Below are positions 38,754 through 48,310 of a stretch of DNA of 64,000 bases, piece by piece. Numbering within the stretch: position 1 is the stretch's first letter; the number at the start of each line of letters is the position of its first letter. Source of the stretch: Skermanella stibiiresistens SB22 (lineage in GTDB: Bacteria; Pseudomonadota; Alphaproteobacteria; Azospirillales; Azospirillaceae). The notes under the pieces were generated by a model. It saw only the letters and a program-made list of their open reading frames with translations, was not told the origin of the DNA and did no database searches. Both the position numbers and the translations under genes were made by a program. The DNA lies in contig NZ_AVFL01000002.1 of assembly GCF_000576635.1 (NCBI RefSeq), forward strand, positions 372,001 to 436,000, read 5' to 3'.

Positions 38754-39248
38754 ATGGGTGGGCGTTGGGTCGGGATGATTTTTGGATCGCTGTTGGCGCT
38801 GACGGTGCCGGGCCATGCCGAGGACGTAGCGCAACGGGGCGAATATCTGGCGGCGATCATGGATTGCGGTGGCTGTCACACCGACGGCGCGCTGGCCGGA
38901 CAGCCCAACCCCTCGCGCCGTCTGGCGGGCTCCAGCATCGGTTTCGAAATCCCCGGTCTGGGCGTCTTCTATCCACCCAACCTGACCTCCGACCGGCAGA
39001 CCGGGATGGGCGACTGGAGCGCCGCCGACATCGCCAAGGCGCTTCGCACCGGCGTCCGGCCGGACGGACGGGAGCTGGCGCCCGCCATGCCCTGGCGCGC
39101 CTACGCCAACCTCAACGACGATGATCTCGCCGCCTTGGCGGCGTACCTGAAGGGCCTTGAGCCGGTGGTCAACAAGGTGCCTCCGATCGTCGCCTCGGGT
39201 GACGTCGCGTCCGCCCCCTATCTCACGGTCGCGATGCCGAAGAAGTAG
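38754..39248 (+). CDS. Periplasmic c-type cytochrome
   Basis: A 164-residue monoheme cytochrome with a Sec signal (about 1-22, ending GHAED) and one CGGCH heme site near residue 39. The distal ligand is probably Met in the PAMPWRAYANL segment. It resembles the cytochrome subunits of alcohol and aldehyde dehydrogenases. GGAGGG lies before ATG. No dehydrogenase is adjacent, so the electron partner is unknown. Confidence 0.87.
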   Translation: MGGRWVGMIFGSLLALTVPGHAEDVAQRGEYLAAIMDCGGCHTDGALAGQPNPSRRLAGSSIGFEIPGLGVFYPPNLTSDRQTGMGDWSAADIAKALRTGVRPDGRELAPAMPWRAYANLNDDDLAALAAYLKGLEPVVNKVPPIVASGDVASAPYLTVAMPKK

Positions 39249-39266
39249 AGGCTGAAGTCTTCGAGG

Positions 39267-40010
39267 TCATGTCCTGTACCGGTAATGGTAGCGGTAGACC
39301 TCCCGGAAGCCGGCACTCTCGTAAAGCCCCAGCGCCCGCTCGTTCGTGGCGGTCACCTGGAGGTAAGCCCGTTCCGCGTGGTGCGCCCGTCCCCAATCGA
39401 GCAGGCTGGAGACCAGCAGGCGGCCGGCCCCCCGCCGGCGGGCCTCCGGAACCGTGACGATGTCGAACAGCCCAACCATGCCACGCTCCGCCACAGCCAG
39501 CCCATAGGCCAAGGGGCGGCCGCCCTCGAAGACCGTGGCGAAGGCTGCCGGCATCAGGATGGAGCCGAGCATGCGGTCGTGGACGTTCCGCATGGTTGGC
39601 GTGATGCCATTGGCGGCGGCGAATCCCTCGCTCCAGGCGGGGGTCGGCGCCGCGGTGATGGTGACGGCGGGGTCCCTCCTGGCGTCGCCGGGCACGGGCG
39701 CCGTCATGACCATGGTCTCATCCAGCCGCCGGTATCCGATCCGGTGAAGGACGTCATCGGGTTCGTCGCCGGCCAGCGGTGACAGGCGGAAGATCACGGG
39801 GGTCCGCTGCCGCGCGTAGAGATCCTCGGCGAGCGCCAGCGTATCGCGGAACATGCCGGTCGGCCTAACGGCGTTGACCGAGTTCGCCCGCTTGGTCAGT
39901 CCTTCGGAGAATCGCATCAGCCAGCCATCGGACAGCACCGATCTCAGCGCCGGCCACGCGTTGAAGGCGCGCTCCTCGAGTCCGAGCACCGTCTCTTCCG
40001 TATCCATCAT
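39267..40010 (-). CDS. GNAT-family N-acetyltransferase
   Basis: A 247-residue protein whose C-terminal 130 residues form a GNAT fold, with the acetyl-CoA loop ARRRGAGRLLVSSLL followed by YLQVTATNERALGLYESAGF. The N-terminal half is a degenerate GNAT-like repeat often seen in two-domain members. Start chosen at the ATGATG pair (40010); ATG at 40022 is possible. Substrate unknown. Confidence 0.83.
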   Translation of the reverse strand: MMDTEETVLGLEERAFNAWPALRSVLSDGWLMRFSEGLTKRANSVNAVRPTGMFRDTLALAEDLYARQRTPVIFRLSPLAGDEPDDVLHRIGYRRLDETMVMTAPVPGDARRDPAVTITAAPTPAWSEGFAAANGITPTMRNVHDRMLGSILMPAAFATVFEGGRPLAYGLAVAERGMVGLFDIVTVPEARRRGAGRLLVSSLLDWGRAHHAERAYLQVTATNERALGLYESAGFREVYRYHYRYRT

Positions 40011-40128
40011 CGGCAAGCCCATCAGCAAAAGTCCAGAGACAAAACCTCGGTTCCAACCGTTATCGTGGAAACAGCCACACCGCCAATCCATACGGCGCCC
40101 GCACGATCGAAAGAAAGCAGGACGCATC

Positions 40129-40968
40129 ATGTCAGACCGCCCAGCGACCACCATCCCGTCCCGCCTGAGTGGCCGTCACGCGTTGATCACCGGAGCCTCG
40201 CGCGGCATCGGCAGCGCCGTCGCCGTCCGCTACGCCACCGAAGGAGCCGTGGTGGCGATCAATTACTCGGGGTCCGAGGGAGCGGCCAAGGAGACGCTCG
40301 ATCGGGCGCGCGATGCCTCCGGGAAGGCCGGCTTCACCGAAGCCGCCAGCCGCCACAGGATCATCCAGGCCGATGTCGGCGACGAGCGCGCGGCGCTCGC
40401 CATGGTCGATGACGTGCTGACGGATTGGGGGCGGCTGGACATCCTGGTCAACAACGCCGGGATCCAGTCGGAGGCCGAGAGCCACGCCTACACCATCGCG
40501 GAGTTCCGCCGCATCCTGAACGTCAACCTGACGGGCGCCCTGGTGTGCTCCCAAGCCGCGATTCGCCACTTCCTGTCGCGACCGGGCGGCGGCACCATCG
40601 TCAACTGCTCCAGCGTCCACCAGATGATCCCCAAGCCGGGGTTCATCGCCTACTCGATCTCCAAGGGCGGCCTGGGCAACATGACGCGCACCCTGGCGCT
40701 GGAATACGCCGACAAGGGCATCCGGGTGAACGCGGTGGCGCCGGGAGCCATCCTGACCGACATCAACAACGCGTGGCGGAACGACGACGACGCCCGCGAG
40801 GGCGTCGAGTCGCACATCCCCATGGGGCGCGCCGGCGACCCTGCGGAGATCGCGTCGGTCTTCGCCTTCCTGGCCTCCGACGACGCGTCCTACATCACCG
40901 GCCAGACCATCTACGCCTGTGGTGGCCTGACCCTGTTCGGTGATTTCAAGTCGAACTGGGCTTCCTGA
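40129..40968 (+). CDS. Short-chain dehydrogenase/reductase (glucose 1-dehydrogenase-like)
   Basis: A 279-residue classical SDR: cofactor loop TGASRGIGSAVA, NNAG, and the catalytic Ser-Tyr-Lys with YSISK. The C-terminal YITGQTIYACGGLTLF is typical of the glucose 1-dehydrogenase subgroup. ATG 40129 is used; the frame extends 92 codons upstream, antisense to the acetyltransferase. The N-terminal 15 residues before the fold are unusual but short. Confidence 0.9.
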   Translation: MSDRPATTIPSRLSGRHALITGASRGIGSAVAVRYATEGAVVAINYSGSEGAAKETLDRARDASGKAGFTEAASRHRIIQADVGDERAALAMVDDVLTDWGRLDILVNNAGIQSEAESHAYTIAEFRRILNVNLTGALVCSQAAIRHFLSRPGGGTIVNCSSVHQMIPKPGFIAYSISKGGLGNMTRTLALEYADKGIRVNAVAPGAILTDINNAWRNDDDAREGVESHIPMGRAGDPAEIASVFAFLASDDASYITGQTIYACGGLTLFGDFKSNWAS

Positions 40969-40974
40969 CAGCTT

Positions 40975-42285
40975 TCACGATACGCGAGCGGTCTCGCGCG
41001 CGGCCAGCGCCAGGCCGCTCGCGACCGATGTCAGCTCGCCGCCGGTCCGCAGTTTTCCCTCGCCGAAGCGATCGGCGAAGATCTTTCGGATCACGGGGAT
41101 GAAGGATGACCCGCCGGTCAGGAACACCCGGTCGACCTCGGCGGCGGCGATCCCGGTGCGAGCCATCAGGTCGTCGACGCAGGACGCGATCGCGGTCGTC
41201 TCCGGCGTGACCCAGTCCTCGAAATCCTCGCGGCGGATCGGCGTCTCGATCACCGTGCCGGGAAGGGCGAAGCGGAATTGGGTGACGGGGCTGGCGGAGA
41301 GAGCCACCTTGGCCTGTTCGACGGCCCGGTGGAGATGGAAGCCCAGCCCATCCTCGATCACCGTGATCAGGGCGGATATGCGGTCCGGCTCCTCGGCGGT
41401 GCGCAGGATGTCAGCGAGCATCCGCCGCGTCTGTTGGGTGTTGAGGAACGACAGCAGGTGCCAGCGGCGCATGTATTCGAACGGCCAGACCGGCATCGGC
41501 AGCATCTGGCCGTCCATCGACCTGTACCGCGTGCCCTTGCCGAGGTGGGGTGTCACGCAATGTTCCACGATCCGGCTGTCGAAGCTGTCGCCGGCGATGC
41601 CGACGCCGCCGACACCAAGGATGTCGTTGGCCCTGCTTGCCCCGGCCGCCGACCGGGCGCGGGCCTTGGGACCGACCCGAAGCAGGCAGAAGTCGCTGGT
41701 GCCGCCGCCGAAGTCGGCGATCAGGACCAATTCGTCGCGCTCCAGCCCGCTCTCGTAGTGATACGCCGCCGCGACCGGCTCCAGTTCGAACCGGATGTCG
41801 GTGAGGCCGGCGCGGCCGAAGGCGTCGCGCAGCCGATCCAAGGCCATCGCCTCGGCATCCTCGCCACCGTCACCGACGAAATGGGCCGGGCGGCCGACAA
41901 CCACCGTGCCCGGCAACGGCCCGGCCGACGCTTCGGCCTTCGCCTTGAGGTCCTTGAGGATCAGTGCCACCAGCGGCTCGATGGCGAACTGCTTGCCCAG
42001 GATGTTGGTGCCCGTGAAGTCGCGGGCGGCCAGATAGGACTTGACCGACTGGACGAACCGCCCCTCGCCCTCGCCGTCGAGGTAGGCCTCGATCGCCTCG
42101 GGTCCGGCCCAGTGGACCAGCTTCGAGCCAAGCCGGTCCTCCTGGCGTTCGAAGAACAGGACGGAGCGGAAGGTGTCGAAACTCCGCCCCGCCGCCTGGA
42201 GCGGCACCAGCCGGGACGGACCCGTGTCGTCCGCCACGGCGACCGCGCTGTTGGTGGTGCCGAAATCGATGCCGACGTGATTCAA
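40975..42285 (-). CDS. Hsp70-family (YegD-like) chaperone ATPase
   Basis: A 436-residue protein carrying the actin-like ATPase of Hsp70 (VGIDFGTTNSAVAVAD, LIADFGGGTSDF, VFLTGGSSFIPVIRKIF) but no substrate-binding domain, as in E. coli YegD. Ends close to the SDR gene (convergent). Client and partner proteins are unknown. It lies 48 bases downstream of purC on the same strand, so co-transcription is possible. Confidence 0.9.
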   Translation of the reverse strand: MNHVGIDFGTTNSAVAVADDTGPSRLVPLQAAGRSFDTFRSVLFFERQEDRLGSKLVHWAGPEAIEAYLDGEGEGRFVQSVKSYLAARDFTGTNILGKQFAIEPLVALILKDLKAKAEASAGPLPGTVVVGRPAHFVGDGGEDAEAMALDRLRDAFGRAGLTDIRFELEPVAAAYHYESGLERDELVLIADFGGGTSDFCLLRVGPKARARSAAGASRANDILGVGGVGIAGDSFDSRIVEHCVTPHLGKGTRYRSMDGQMLPMPVWPFEYMRRWHLLSFLNTQQTRRMLADILRTAEEPDRISALITVIEDGLGFHLHRAVEQAKVALSASPVTQFRFALPGTVIETPIRREDFEDWVTPETTAIASCVDDLMARTGIAAAEVDRVFLTGGSSFIPVIRKIFADRFGEGKLRTGGELTSVASGLALAARETARVS

Positions 42286-42333
42286 CGCTTCAACCCTGCG
42301 GTGGCGGTAGGGAATGGGATCGAATGCCAGCGG

Positions 42334-43341
42334 TTAGAAATAGCCCGCGAGATTGGCGCGGATCCGTTCCAAGACGGGCTTGGGCTCATCCGGGATCGGG
42401 AAGCTATCACCGGTGATCCGTTCGAAGACGTCGATATAGAGGGCGGCGGCCTCCAGCACAACATCCCCCGGTATCTCGGGGATCTCGTCCTTGTACGGAT
42501 CGCACCGCGCGGTCACCCAGGTGCGGACGAAGTCCTTGTCGAAGCTCTCCGGCCGCTGGCCGGCTTCCACGCGGCTCTGGTAGCTGCCGGCGAACCAGTA
42601 CCGGCTACTGTCCGGCGTGTGGATCTCGTCCGCCAGGATGATGCGGCCCTCGGAGTCGAAGCCGAACTCGTACTTGGTGTCGACCAGGATCAGCCCTTGC
42701 CGGGCCGCGATCTCGCGCCCCCGGTCGAACAGGGCGAGCGCCAGGGCGGAAACCTCGTCCCACCGCGCCTGGGTCAGCAGGCCGCGCCCGGTGATCTCCG
42801 CCGGGGTCAAGGGTTCGTCGTGGCCACCGTCGAACGCCTTGGTCGTCGGGGTGATGATCGTCTCCGGCAGCTTCTGGTGCTCGCGCATGCCATCCGGCAT
42901 TTGGACGCCGTACATGTCGCGCTGGCCGGACTTGTACATCGACCAGACCGACGTGCTGGTCGTGCCGGTCAGATAGTCACGGACGACGATTTCGACCGGC
43001 ATGATGTCCAGCCGCCGGCACACCACCACGTTGGGATCGGGATAGTCGATCACATGGTTCGGGCAAACGTCGGCCGTCTGTTCGAACCAGTAGCGGGCGA
43101 TCTGGGTCAGCGCCTCGCCCTTGAACGGCACGGCGGTCAGGATGCGGTCGAAGGCGCTGAGCCTGTCGGTCGCGATGATCACGCGCCGCCCATCGGGCAG
43201 GTCGTAGTTGTCCCGCACCTTGCCGCGATAGTGGTTGGGCAGTTCGGGAATGGTCGCGTCGAGGAGCACGTTGCCCAGATGCGCTTTGGAAATCGTCTTG
43301 GCCACCAGAGGACCCCAATCGGAAATGGAAGCAACGATCAT
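42334..43341 (-). CDS. purC: PurC, phosphoribosylaminoimidazole-succinocarboxamide synthase
   Basis: A 335-residue ATP-dependent ligase joining aspartate to CAIR in purine synthesis. Motifs: [31 protein letters not shown]-like segment and [12 protein letters not shown]. Length matches the longer, yeast-like form rather than the 240-residue form usual beside purS/purQ, suggesting a second PurC may exist elsewhere in the genome. ATG 43341. Confidence 0.94.
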   Translation of the reverse strand: MIVASISDWGPLVAKTISKAHLGNVLLDATIPELPNHYRGKVRDNYDLPDGRRVIIATDRLSAFDRILTAVPFKGEALTQIARYWFEQTADVCPNHVIDYPDPNVVVCRRLDIMPVEIVVRDYLTGTTSTSVWSMYKSGQRDMYGVQMPDGMREHQKLPETIITPTTKAFDGGHDEPLTPAEITGRGLLTQARWDEVSALALALFDRGREIAARQGLILVDTKYEFGFDSEGRIILADEIHTPDSSRYWFAGSYQSRVEAGQRPESFDKDFVRTWVTARCDPYKDEIPEIPGDVVLEAAALYIDVFERITGDSFPIPDEPKPVLERIRANLAGYF

Positions 43342-43472
43342 AGCCCGGCGATGACGGAACGCATACCGCGCCGTTTGCAGACCTGTTGCCCGTGGCGTCT
43401 GCCGGCGGGTTCGGCTAGATCAGGCTCCCGAAGATCGCGATCACGAAGCCAACGTACCGGGAGACCGCCCCC

Positions 43473-43958
43473 ATGAGCGACTGTTACTGCAAGTCCGGCC
43501 GAGCGTTCGAAGAATGCTGCGGCCCCTTCCTCGCCGGGACCGCGACGCCGCCCACGCCCGAGGCCGTCATGCGCTCGCGCTATTCCGCCTTCGCGACCGC
43601 CAACGTCGATTATCTGGAGTCGTCGCTGCTGCCGGAGACGCGCGGCGATTTCAGTCGGCCCGACACCGAGCAATGGGCCAGGAGCAGCGAGTGGACCGGG
43701 CTCGAGGTGCGGTCGACGTCCAAGGGTGGGGAGGGGGACGACGAGGGATTCGTCGAGTTCGTCGCCCACTTCACCATGGACGGCAAGCCGCATGTCCATC
43801 ACGAGACGGGCCGCTTCGCCCGCCAGGATGGCAGGTGGTTCTATGTCGACGGCATCATGGGGCCGCGGCCGCGAGTCGCGACCAAGATAGGTCGCAACGA
43901 TCCTTGCCCCTGCGGCAGCGGCAAAAAATACAAGAAGTGCCACGGCGCGGCGGCCTAG
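43473..43958 (+). CDS. YchJ-type SEC-C motif protein
   Basis: A 161-residue protein with two zinc-binding SEC-C motifs: an N-terminal one ([14 protein letters not shown]) and a C-terminal one ([17 protein letters not shown]). The NTF2-like middle has [19 protein letters not shown]. Members are often called UPF0225; function is not established. Two more genes, starting at 43959 and 44214, follow on the same strand at close spacing. Confidence 0.9.
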   Translation: MSDCYCKSGRAFEECCGPFLAGTATPPTPEAVMRSRYSAFATANVDYLESSLLPETRGDFSRPDTEQWARSSEWTGLEVRSTSKGGEGDDEGFVEFVAHFTMDGKPHVHHETGRFARQDGRWFYVDGIMGPRPRVATKIGRNDPCPCGSGKKYKKCHGAAA

Positions 43959-44198
43959 ATGTTCCGGCGCTACAAGGTCCACTTCTCGAAGCCGTCCCCG
44001 GCGCAGGCGCGGGGACGGCAGGAACGCGACGTCAATGTGGAAATTCTTAAGAGGTTTCTGTCAGCCAATGGTCTTAATGGAGAACTAGACCGAGTTCTCC
44101 CCTCTTCGGCCTTTGGTATTATCGAAGTCAGCTGTACCCCGCACCTCGCGGAGCGGCTCAGCGACATGATGGAGGTCGAGGTCGTTTTGGAAGCTTGA
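43959..44198 (+). CDS. Small hypothetical protein between SEC-C and SapC genes
   Basis: A 79-residue protein whose ATG directly follows the SEC-C gene stop (TAG-ATG). It has a basic N-terminus, helix VEILKRFLSAN, then strands FGIIEVSCTPHLAERL and VEVVLEA, which look like a small alpha/beta fold similar in pattern to peptidase-inhibitor propeptides. That similarity is impressionistic. The tight spacing and strand patterns favour a real gene. Confidence 0.6.
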   Translation: MFRRYKVHFSKPSPAQARGRQERDVNVEILKRFLSANGLNGELDRVLPSSAFGIIEVSCTPHLAERLSDMMEVEVVLEA

Positions 44199-44213
44199 CC
44201 AAAGGAGCCTCGC

Positions 44214-44987
44214 GTGACCAACAACACCGCCGTACAAGTCCCCGGCAGCCGGGATCCGGCCGCTCAATCACGCCCGCCTTTGCCGATGTTCTATCAGCGG
44301 CCATCGCCGCTGGACCGTTCCCGCCATCAGACAGCGCGGCTTCGAGCGCCCTCCGATGTGGATTTCGCGGCCCTGGCGAACAGCCTGCCGGTGATGGTCG
44401 AGGAATTCACGTTGGCCGCCCGCGATTTTCCGATCCTGTTCACGGACGGTCCCGTCTGCATGGCGATAGCGCTGCTCGGGCTGCGCCAGAACCAGAACCT
44501 GTTCCTCGCCGAGCGGGACGGCAAGCTGGCTTGGCGCACCGAATGCTATATTCCCGCCTATGTCCGCCGCTATCCGCTGGTCCTGATGGAAACCGACAAG
44601 CCGGGCGAATTCACCGTCTGCATCGACGAGGCCGCCGAGTTTCCGGAGGGCCCGGCGATCTTTGAATCGGGCGAGATGTCGAAAGCTGGCCAGGAGGCGC
44701 TGGAATTTTGCCGCGCCTACCAGAACCAGATCGTCAACACCCAGGCTTTCGGGGCCGCCCTTCAAGACAATGGGTTGCTCGACCGCTACAACGCCGAGAT
44801 CAAACTGGAATCGGGCGAAACGTTCAATCTCACCGGGTTCCTGGCCGTCAATCCGGCGAAGTTCGACGCACTGTCGGATGAGGTCTACCTGGAGTTCCGC
44901 CGCAAGGGCTGGATCGGTTTGATCCACGCCCATATCGCGTCGGCGCTGAACTGGCAGCGGCTGATGGCCCTGACGACGCTGGCCTAG
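44214..44987 (+). CDS. SapC-family protein
   Basis: A 257-residue protein of the SapC family, named from the Campylobacter fetus S-layer locus. Typical features: FAALANSLPVMVEEFTLAARDFPILF, the LLGLRQNQNLFL segment, WRTECYIPAYVRRYPL, and the C-terminal LIHAHIASALNWQRL. GTG at 44214 follows AAAGGAG. Presumed role is in surface-layer or export-linked processes, but no S-layer gene is in the window. Confidence 0.87.
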   Translation: MTNNTAVQVPGSRDPAAQSRPPLPMFYQRPSPLDRSRHQTARLRAPSDVDFAALANSLPVMVEEFTLAARDFPILFTDGPVCMAIALLGLRQNQNLFLAERDGKLAWRTECYIPAYVRRYPLVLMETDKPGEFTVCIDEAAEFPEGPAIFESGEMSKAGQEALEFCRAYQNQIVNTQAFGAALQDNGLLDRYNAEIKLESGETFNLTGFLAVNPAKFDALSDEVYLEFRRKGWIGLIHAHIASALNWQRLMALTTLA

Positions 44988-45005
44988 GGCTTACGCTTCC
45001 GATCC

Positions 45006-45041
45006 GCGGCTCCCCCGACCAAATAGGGCGGGAGGAGCCGC
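45006..45041. terminator. Hairpin between convergent SapC and fpr genes
   Basis: An 8-bp stem (45006-45013 with 45034-45041). An alternative 8-bp stem pairs CCCCGACC at 45013-45020 with GGTCGGGG at 45043-45050. Position fits bidirectional termination. Confidence 0.55.
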
Positions 45042-45055
45042 AGGTCGGGGAGGGA

Positions 45056-45829
45056 TCAGCGCTGGGCGAACGCCTTCTCGATGACGAAGGTGCCGGGCTT
45101 GTTGTTGGCACCCATCTCGAAGCCGAGTTCTTGCATGTACTGGGTCAGCTCGCTCGTCATGTGGGGATTGCCGCAGATCATGACGCGGTCGTTCGCCGGG
45201 TCGAGTGCGGTCAAGCCGAGATCCTGATAGACCTTGCCGGACCGGAGCAGATCGGTGATGCGGCCCTCGTTGCGGAAGGCCTCGCGGGTCACGGTCGGGT
45301 AGTAGAGCAATTGCTCCGCCGCCAGTTCGCCGATGTACTCGTTGGCCTTCAAAGCCTCCAACGCCGCCTCGCCGCACTCCAGCTCCGCCTTCTGACGGAC
45401 GGTGTGGGTCACGACGATGCGTTCAAACCGGTCATAGACGGCCGGGTCCTTGGCGATCGACAGGAAAGGCGCCAAGCCGGTGCCGGTCGACAACAGCCAC
45501 AGGGTCTTCCCCGGCACCAGATTGTGAAGCAGGAGCGTCCCGGTCGCCTTGCGGTTGATCAGGATGGTGTCGCCCGGCTTGACGTGCTGGAGACGGCTGG
45601 TCAGGGGACCATTGGGCACCTTGATCGACAGGAACTCCAACTGCTCGTCATAGGGGGAGCTGACGACGCTATAGGCGCGCAGCAGAGGGCGTCCGTCGAC
45701 CTCCAACCCCATCATGGCGAACTCGCCGCTATCGAAGCGGAAGCCGGGATCGCGCGTGGTTTTCAGGCTGAACAGGCTGTCGGTCCAGTGATGGACCTCG
45801 AGAACCGTCTCTCTCAGAATGTTGGACAT
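45056..45829 (-). CDS. fpr: Fpr, ferredoxin-NADP reductase
   Basis: A 257-residue flavoenzyme that moves electrons between NADPH and ferredoxin or flavodoxin. FAD motif RAYSVVSSP, the LSTGTGLAPFLSI nucleotide segment, and VMICGNPHMTSEL. The C-terminus FVIEKAFAQR is of the bacterial subclass I type (as in Azotobacter and Rhodobacter). ATG 45829 directly follows a GTG. The upstream region is rich in palindromes. Confidence 0.94.
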   Translation of the reverse strand: MSNILRETVLEVHHWTDSLFSLKTTRDPGFRFDSGEFAMMGLEVDGRPLLRAYSVVSSPYDEQLEFLSIKVPNGPLTSRLQHVKPGDTILINRKATGTLLLHNLVPGKTLWLLSTGTGLAPFLSIAKDPAVYDRFERIVVTHTVRQKAELECGEAALEALKANEYIGELAAEQLLYYPTVTREAFRNEGRITDLLRSGKVYQDLGLTALDPANDRVMICGNPHMTSELTQYMQELGFEMGANNKPGTFVIEKAFAQR

Positions 45830-46137
45830 CACGTCTTATCTGGCTGTCACCGGGAGTCGGGACCTTATATGTACAAAGGTGGCGCACCGCACAACATGTA
45901 TTTCCGCGACCCGCTGTCGCGGATACCTCATATATGACATGGCTGCCATGTAATTACGTGGCCGATACGGGATTCGAGTTGCTTGAAGGTCCGATCCGAC
46001 CAGGATAACCGAGCTTCCGCCAGCGTGTCACACCCGACATCGGGTGTAAATCCAATGGCCGCCTCCATGCGGCGTAAACTCTTGTTATACAAGGCGGAAA
46101 TTCCAGATTTCCGGTGCGCGACGGAGCCTTCGACTCC
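45830..46137. promoter_or_regulatory. Palindrome-rich divergent control region
   Basis: Between divergent genes lie several exact palindromes: CCGCGAC-CCGCT-GTCGCGG (45904-45922), ACATGG-CTG-CCATGT (45937-45951), ACACCCGA-CA-TCGGGTGT (46030-46047) and CTTGT-TAT-ACAAG (46081-46093). An AT-rich patch with TATATG near 45868 and 45931 may hold promoters. No small gene is seen. Confidence 0.5.
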
Positions 46138-47232
46138 ATGGAATACGAGTTCGAATTCTCACCAGTCGGGCGGGTGCCTGACTTGGCTGCGCTGTGGAGG
46201 GACTTGGAGGGAAGGGCGGCGGGCTCGTTCTTCCTGTCATGGCTGTGGATCGGCTGCTGGCTCGACAATCTGCCCGCAACCACACGCCCCCATCTGCTGA
46301 TCGCCCGCCGCCGCGGCCACGTCGTGGGGCTCGCGATCCTATGCCGGCGGGTGGTCTGGCGCCGGCGCGTGATCCGCACGCCGACCTGGTTGCTGCACGA
46401 GACGGGCGATGCCGCCATCGACAACCTGACCATCGAGTACAACGGCATCCTCGCGGATCGGACCGACGCCGACGGCGTCGCGGTCGCCTGCCTGACGTGG
46501 CTGGCACGGAATCCAACCGCGCTCGGGGATCTGGCCTTCGGTGGACTGGCGCCTCGGGATGAGACCCTCGTCCGAGCCGTGGCCGCGGATCTGGGGTTTC
46601 GCTGTCGCGTGGTACGATCCGACACGGCCCACCACGTCGACTTGGACAAGCTTCGCGGACAGGGCGGCGATTACAGGGCCGGCTTGGGCCGGAGTACCCG
46701 CGCTGGCGTCAACCGCGCGCTGCGGCTCTACCAGGAGCGGGGCGGCATCGATTTCCAGGTGGCTGGGAATGTGGATCAAGCCCTTCGCTTCTTTGACGGG
46801 CTGGAGATCCTCCATCGGCGCACCTGGGCGGCGAGGGGACAAAGCGGGGCCTTCGCCTGTCCGGTATTCGGTTCCTTCCATCGGACCTTGATCCGCCAAG
46901 GCATGGCATCGGGAGCCGTCCGCCTGTGCCGCGTCTCCGCCGGTGGTGAACCCTTCGGGTATCTCTACAACTTCGTCTGGCGTGGGGCTGTCCTCAACTA
47001 TCAGAGCGGGTTCGCCTATGAGGACGACAACAGGATGAAGCCCGGATTGGTCAGCCATGTCCTCGCGATCGAGGATTCCCTAGCGCGCGGTGAGGCGGTT
47101 TACGACTTCATGGCCGGCGCCGCTGGGCACAAGGAGCATCTATCGAATGCCAGCGCTCCGATGAGTTGGCTCGTGATCAGCCCGCGCTCGCTGAGGGCGT
47201 CCGCCTTGGAATGGCTTGGGTCTTTTTACTGA
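46138..47232 (+). CDS. CelD/BcsL-like GNAT acetyltransferase
   Basis: A 364-residue protein of the CelD/FemAB-like acyltransferase group: N-terminal FFLSWLWIGCWLDN, central LGRSTRAGVNRALRLYQERGG, and a C-terminal GNAT half with GYLYNFVWRGAVLNYQSGFAYEDD and YDFMAGAAGHKEHLS. Such enzymes modify polysaccharides or peptidoglycan precursors. GTG at 46114 is an alternative start eight codons upstream. Its end overlaps the convergent CPBP gene by seven bases. Confidence 0.83.
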   Translation: MEYEFEFSPVGRVPDLAALWRDLEGRAAGSFFLSWLWIGCWLDNLPATTRPHLLIARRRGHVVGLAILCRRVVWRRRVIRTPTWLLHETGDAAIDNLTIEYNGILADRTDADGVAVACLTWLARNPTALGDLAFGGLAPRDETLVRAVAADLGFRCRVVRSDTAHHVDLDKLRGQGGDYRAGLGRSTRAGVNRALRLYQERGGIDFQVAGNVDQALRFFDGLEILHRRTWAARGQSGAFACPVFGSFHRTLIRQGMASGAVRLCRVSAGGEPFGYLYNFVWRGAVLNYQSGFAYEDDNRMKPGLVSHVLAIEDSLARGEAVYDFMAGAAGHKEHLSNASAPMSWLVISPRSLRASALEWLGSFY

Positions 47233-47969
47233 TTGGCGGCGACTATGAAGACGAGCAGCGTCGAGATCGCGTTGAAGCACCCGTGCAGCAGGATGCAGGG
47301 TATCAGCGAGCCGCTGCGTTCGTAGACCCAAGCCAAGGCCAATCCCACCAAGAACGTGCCCGGCAATAACACGAGGCTGCCGTGAAGGGCGGCGAACGCG
47401 GCGGCGCTGATCAAGCCGGCGAGGATCGGCCCGACATGGCGGCGGAGCCAGCCGTACAGCACCGCCCTCAGCGTGAGTTCCTCCGCGATGGGGGCGAGGA
47501 CGGCCGTCGCGACCAGGATGCCGACCATGGCCGCCCAGTCGCCGGGATCCGGCATGATGAGCGCGATTTGAGGATTGTCGAACGGCTGGCCCAAACCGAG
47601 GGAGATCAGGACGTTGGTCACGATCACCACGAACTGAAGGAGCAGGGCCAGGGGGATGATCCGGCGGTACCAGGAGCGCGTCGCCGTCACCAAACCGAGC
47701 GATCTCCACGAGGCGCGGCGCCAGACCACGGCGATCAGCCAGACGATTCCGACCAGCGCGACGTTTTGGCCAAACAGGAAGCCGACCACCAAACCGCTGC
47801 TGATCTCCCGCGGGTGCAGGATCCAGCGCAGGACGAGCACGGCGCCCACGGCCAAGGCGACCATCACGATCAGGTCGAAGAGGCGTAGGGGAAGCTTGGA
47901 CCACGGTGGAAGTGCCGATGCCTCGCCATCGGCGGCGCCATCGGGATCTGTTGGGGCGATGTCTGTCAT
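47226..47969 (-). CDS. CPBP-family intramembrane metalloprotease
   Basis: A 247-residue polytopic protein with about seven spans. The Abi/CAAX-type motifs are intact: EELTLRAVLYGWL (EExxxR), AAFAALHG (FxxxH) and a C-terminal LHGCFNA. Rce1-like members cut or bind substrates in the membrane and some give bacteriocin self-immunity; no bacteriocin gene is nearby. A long polar N-terminal tail (about 30 residues) precedes the first span. Confidence 0.88.
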   Translation of the reverse strand: MTDIAPTDPDGAADGEASALPPWSKLPLRLFDLIVMVALAVGAVLVLRWILHPREISSGLVVGFLFGQNVALVGIVWLIAVVWRRASWRSLGLVTATRSWYRRIIPLALLLQFVVIVTNVLISLGLGQPFDNPQIALIMPDPGDWAAMVGILVATAVLAPIAEELTLRAVLYGWLRRHVGPILAGLISAAAFAALHGSLVLLPGTFLVGLALAWVYERSGSLIPCILLHGCFNAISTLLVFIVAANQ

Positions 47970-48031
47970 GATTCCTTCTGGTCCGCCCGGCGGAGGGGAA
48001 CGGACGTCGCGTCAGCCGCTTGGCCTGGCTA

Positions 48032-48310
48032 TCACTTCCGCCAAAGTCTGGCGAGCCATGGCCGTCTCGCCTCGTCCAACTCGGTCCGCAGGCGCCTGAC
48101 CGTATCCTCGAGATGGTCGATCTCGACCTGCCGGCGCTCGGCGTCCGCCACACGCTGGTCGTTGGCATCCTCCAACCGCTGGGTCAGCGTGCCCACCTCT
48201 TGGCGCAACCGGTCGATCTCGGAACGCAGCCGGTCGCGCTCGATGGTCTCCCCGGTGACCTGGGCGATCGATTTGGCGGAACCGCCCGCGTTGGCCTTGC
48301 GAATAGCCAT
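48032..48310 (-). CDS. Small coiled-coil protein
   Basis: A 92-residue protein with an N-terminal basic segment and a continuous coiled coil (about 25-82: heptads such as DRLRSEIDRLRQEVGTLTQ) ending in WLARLWRK. ATG 48310 has a GGGAGG site. No family recognised. The end lies close to the CPBP start region on the same strand. Confidence 0.62.
   Translation of the reverse strand: MAIRKANAGGSAKSIAQVTGETIERDRLRSEIDRLRQEVGTLTQRLEDANDQRVADAERRQVEIDHLEDTVRRLRTELDEARRPWLARLWRK

Noticed and set aside
41278-43476. A 732-codon open frame on the plus strand
   Set aside because: It is antisense to the Hsp70-like gene and purC, which both have clear motifs. Long antisense frames are expected at this GC content and the product shows no recognisable domain.
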